Assembly: GCA_007128275.1 (NCBI GenBank)
Contig: SKXR01000141.1
Span: 1-7,489 of the forward strand
Length of the DNA stretch: 7,489 bases
Direction of reading: 5' to 3'
Origin: Kiritimatiellia bacterium
GTDB taxonomy: Bacteria > Verrucomicrobiota > Kiritimatiellia > SLAD01
Position numbers and translations under genes: made by a program. Under the pieces are notes generated by a model, which was not told where the DNA came from, searched no databases, and worked only from the letters and a program-made list of their open reading frames with translations. Shown piece by piece: positions 7,068-7,489 of the stretch (position 1 is its first letter; every line of letters begins with the position of its first letter).

Positions 7068-7201
7068 GCCTGCAGTTTACCGTGAAGGAGGTGGTGTCGC
7101 AACCAAAAGCCCTTCCGAGCCAATCCACACTTGCAATATGCCGGTTCGCGTATAGGCTTCCGTTGGCCTTGAACACGTATCTGACCATCGGAGCATAGAG
7201 C
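7068..7201. promoter_or_regulatory. Divergent intergenic region between the gpgS operon and a glycosyltransferase gene
   Basis: A 134-bp spacer between two divergent start codons must hold promoters for both directions, unless the genes are read from further away. I see no convincing -35/-10 pair. It contains an AAGGAGGTGGTG stretch on the plus strand (7085-7096) that does not serve any start codon, and GGAG (7190-7193) that serves the gene at 7202. Because both sides seem to serve one pathway, shared control from this spacer (for example by salt stress) is plausible but not shown by the sequence. Confidence 0.5.
7190..7193 (+). promoter_or_regulatory. Shine-Dalgarno sequence of the right-edge glycosyltransferase
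   Basis: GGAG, 8 nt before ATG 7202. It supports this start, as does the in-frame TAG at 7196-7198. Confidence 0.55.
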
Positions 7202-7489
7202 ATGCCGGAACGCATCGGATTTGTATCCACACGATTTGCCGGACTGGACGGGGTCTCCCTCGAGAGCGCGAAGTGGGCTCAAGTACTGTGGGATCATGGG
7301 CATGTCAGCCATTGGTATGCCGGACGTCTGGACCGCGCGCCGGATATCAGCATGTGCGTCCCGGAAGCGTATTTCGGTCATCCGGAATGCCAGTGGATCA
7401 ATGACCGGATCTGGGGCACCCACGTTCGCGATCCGCTGGTGAGCCAGCGAATCCGGGAGATGTCCGCCTACCTCAAAGAAACCCTGTAC
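7202..7489 (+). CDS. Glycosyltransferase, GT4-like, N-terminal part (cut by window edge)
   Basis: The frame from ATG 7202 is open to the last base and gives 96 residues without a stop. It begins MPERIGFVSTRFAG, a beta-strand followed by a glycine loop, then DGVSLESAKW (residues 16-25) and VLWDHGHVSHWYAG (28-41). This is the N-terminal Rossmann half of a retaining GT-B glycosyltransferase, of a type I associate with gpgS-linked genes such as mannosylglucosylglycerate synthase; that link is from memory of the family pattern and not proven. An in-frame TAG at 7196-7198 excludes a longer start. The catalytic E-x7-E region lies outside the window. It is divergent from the M20-gpgS-glycosyltransferase-HAD operon, so the locus carries at least three glycosyltransferases. 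Confidence 0.8.
   Translation, partial: MPERIGFVSTRFAGLDGVSLESAKWAQVLWDHGHVSHWYAGRLDRAPDISMCVPEAYFGHPECQWINDRIWGTHVRDPLVSQRIREMSAYLKETLY

Noticed and set aside
7131..7156. Possible promoter TTGCAA...TATAGG on the plus strand in the divergent spacer
   Set aside because: The spacing is 14 nt, too short for a normal sigma-70 type promoter, and both boxes are imperfect.
7064..7423. A 119-residue open frame on the minus strand at the right end
   Set aside because: It is antisense to the clear glycosyltransferase N-terminus starting at 7202 and covers the divergent spacer; its cysteine and histidine content shows no regular motif.

Overview
The window is a compact, gene-dense bacterial chromosome segment of moderately high GC. 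It holds seven complete or near-complete genes plus one gene cut by each edge or close to it. The DNA ligase sequence style (for example the YKYEPERAET stretch and the ISRATLHNEDEIRRKDIRIGD-type block) and the pairing of a GT81 synthase with other glycosyltransferases suggest a member of the PVC group (Verrucomicrobiota, Kiritimatiellota or Planctomycetota). That is an inference from remembered family patterns; no rRNA or tRNA is present to confirm it.

Left part (1-2576, plus strand): the C-terminal 484 codons of NAD-dependent DNA ligase LigA (5' end outside the window), then a small membrane methyltransferase of the isoprenylcysteine carboxyl methyltransferase type, then a glyoxalase II-like metallo-beta-lactamase-fold hydrolase. 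Gaps are 17 and 12 nt, so the three look co-transcribed, although their functions are not obviously linked.

Right part (2584-7067, minus strand): a tight four-gene operon, read from right to left: M20-type metallopeptidase homologue, glucosyl-3-phosphoglycerate synthase (GpgS, GT81), a GT4-like glycosyltransferase, and a HAD-superfamily hydrolase. Junctions are an 11-nt overlap, an ATGA overlap and a 17-nt gap. Across a 134-bp divergent spacer, another glycosyltransferase begins on the plus strand (7202) and runs off the right edge. Together these five genes look like a locus for a glucosylglycerate-based compatible solute or related glycoside, in the manner of the mannosylglucosylglycerate (MGG) systems known from Rhodopirellula and Petrotoga. 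GpgS would make glucosyl-3-phosphoglycerate from an NDP-glucose and 3-phosphoglycerate. One or both other glycosyltransferases would extend it. A phosphatase step would be expected.

Most notable points: (1) a run of ten G residues in the coding strand of the GT4-like gene, close to its 3' end. All three reading frames are open downstream of it: G10 gives the normal tail, G9 gives an alternative tail ending on the HAD start codon, and G11 gives a continuous glycosyltransferase-HAD fusion. (2) The M20 homologue keeps most metal ligands but has lost the catalytic Glu-Glu pair. (3) The HAD protein has Tyr in place of the second catalytic Asp, which makes it an uncertain candidate for the expected phosphatase. 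The plus and minus operons converge with only 7 bp between stop codons.
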